Of a DNA stretch of 6,629 bases, positions 6,365 through 6,629 are shown piece after piece. The position numbers were made by a program, and so were the translations under genes. Source of the stretch: Treponema sp. Lineage in GTDB: Bacteria; Spirochaetota; Spirochaetia; Treponematales; Treponemataceae. The stretch spans positions 1 to 6,629 of the forward strand of contig JAILNT010000197.1 in the NCBI GenBank assembly GCA_024691265.1. Direction: 5' to 3'. Position 1 is the stretch's first letter. Each line of letters opens with the position of its first letter. Under the pieces are notes generated by a model. The model had not been told where the DNA came from. It made no database searches and was given only the letters and a program-made list of their open reading frames with translations.

Positions 6365-6368
6365 CTCC
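6365..6368 (-). promoter_or_regulatory. Ribosome-binding site that decides the argJ start
   Basis: The minus strand reads GGAG with a 9-nt spacer to the ATG at 6355. A TTG start at 6370 would sit immediately upstream of this site and use none of it, so the shorter protein is the likely product. Confidence 0.8.
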
Positions 6369-6369
6369 A

Positions 6370-6387
6370 ATTACATAAATATGCAAA
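6370..6387 (-). promoter_or_regulatory. ARG-box-like dyad upstream of argJ (candidate ArgR site)
   Basis: The minus strand reads TTTGCATATTTATGTAAT. Against the general ARG-box form TNTGNATWWWWATNCANA, the left half and the A/T centre fit, while the right half has two mismatches. It lies just downstream of the candidate -10 box, over the predicted transcription start, where a repressor would act. In an AT-rich sequence this match may be chance, and no argR gene is visible here. Confidence 0.3.
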
Positions 6388-6416
6388 AGTATATCATTCT
6401 GCAACACTAGCTGCAA
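6388..6416 (-). promoter_or_regulatory. Candidate promoter of the argJBD-permease operon
   Basis: On the minus strand a -10 box TATACT (6388-6393) is preceded, after exactly 17 nt, by TTGCAG (6411-6416), which keeps only the TTG of the -35 consensus. Transcription would start near 6381, giving a leader of about 26 nt that contains the argJ ribosome-binding site. An alternative -10, TATATT, further upstream cannot be excluded. Confidence 0.45.
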
Positions 6417-6571
6417 TATATTTTTCAACATTAACTATGCAATAATTTAACATTTATTAATTTTTATCTATATAGAGTTCAAGCTTAAATATAAAAGACA
6501 TTAGTTCATTAAAAAATATTCTATAAATAACATATATAGCGTATAAAAATGCATGTAAATATATTTTTAAC

Positions 6572-6600
6572 TTGACAAAACTTTAGTGATACTTCATACT
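6572..6600 (+). promoter_or_regulatory. Divergent plus-strand promoter at the right edge
   Basis: A perfect -35 box TTGACA (6572-6577), a 17-nt spacer and a -10-like CATACT (6595-6600, four of six) lie downstream of an A/T-rich tract. Transcription would start near 6607, at an ATG. Confidence 0.55.
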
Positions 6601-6606
6601 GTTTTC

Positions 6607-6629
6607 ATGCGTAAAAATACCAACCTACT
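6607..6629 (+). CDS. Possible start of a gene leaving the window
   Basis: An ATG at 6607 opens a frame (MRKNTNL) that stays open to the window end. It lies 6 nt after the -10 box of the promoter at 6572-6600 and has no ribosome-binding site, so it would be leaderless. Seven codons say nothing about function; the real gene could instead start further right. Confidence 0.3.

Noticed and set aside
6356..6370. TTG at 6370 as an upstream start of argJ
   Set aside because: It would place the ribosome-binding site inside the coding region and add five residues not typical of ArgJ. ATG 6355 has well-spaced GGAG.

Overview
The window is AT-rich bacterial chromosome with compact gene packing. It carries no insertion sequence, CRISPR array, phage gene or origin that I can see. 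The protein mix fits a fermentative, host- or gut-associated anaerobe: a cyclic-type arginine pathway, a galactokinase of the clostridial/spirochaete style, and an RbsC/MglC-like sugar permease. A spirochaete of the Treponema type is my best guess, with low-GC Firmicutes as the alternative. This is an impression from sequence style, not a search result.

Layout, left to right. Positions 2-454 (+) hold the C-terminal DNA-binding half of an AraC-family regulator that enters from outside the window. Positions 455-586 hold A/T tracts, a near-consensus promoter with a perfect 16-bp palindrome inside it, and a structured leader. They lead into tRNA-Lys(TTT) at 587-659, which is closed by a strong intrinsic terminator at 664-696. 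A second near-consensus promoter (720-748) sits so close to the galK ATG (757) that galK is probably leaderless. galK (757-1959, +) converges on, and overlaps by 61 bp, a minus-strand permease gene (1899-2948).

The right half is a minus-strand arginine operon read argJ (5084-6355), argB (4176-5087), argD (2969-4141), then the permease. argJ and argB overlap by 4 bp, argB and argD are 34 nt apart, and the permease follows argD by 20 nt or less. The three arg products cover glutamate N-acetylation with acetyl recycling, N-acetylglutamate phosphorylation and the transamination to N-acetylornithine. argC, which belongs between argB and argD in the pathway, is not in the window. The long N-terminal region of ArgB suggests the arginine-inhibited hexameric type, which fits an ArgJ-based cyclic pathway. 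A candidate promoter and a weak ARG-box-like dyad lie just upstream of argJ.

The intergenic stretch 6356-6629 holds the argJ control region, several TGCAA repeats and a divergent plus-strand promoter. That promoter runs into what may be the first codons of another leaderless gene (ATG at 6607), cut by the window end.

Most of the window is ordinary metabolism. The points most worth a second look are the two promoter-to-ATG arrangements that imply leaderless mRNAs, the palindrome inside the tRNA promoter, the orphan divergent permease attached to an arginine operon, and the convergent galK/permease overlap with a hairpin beside it.
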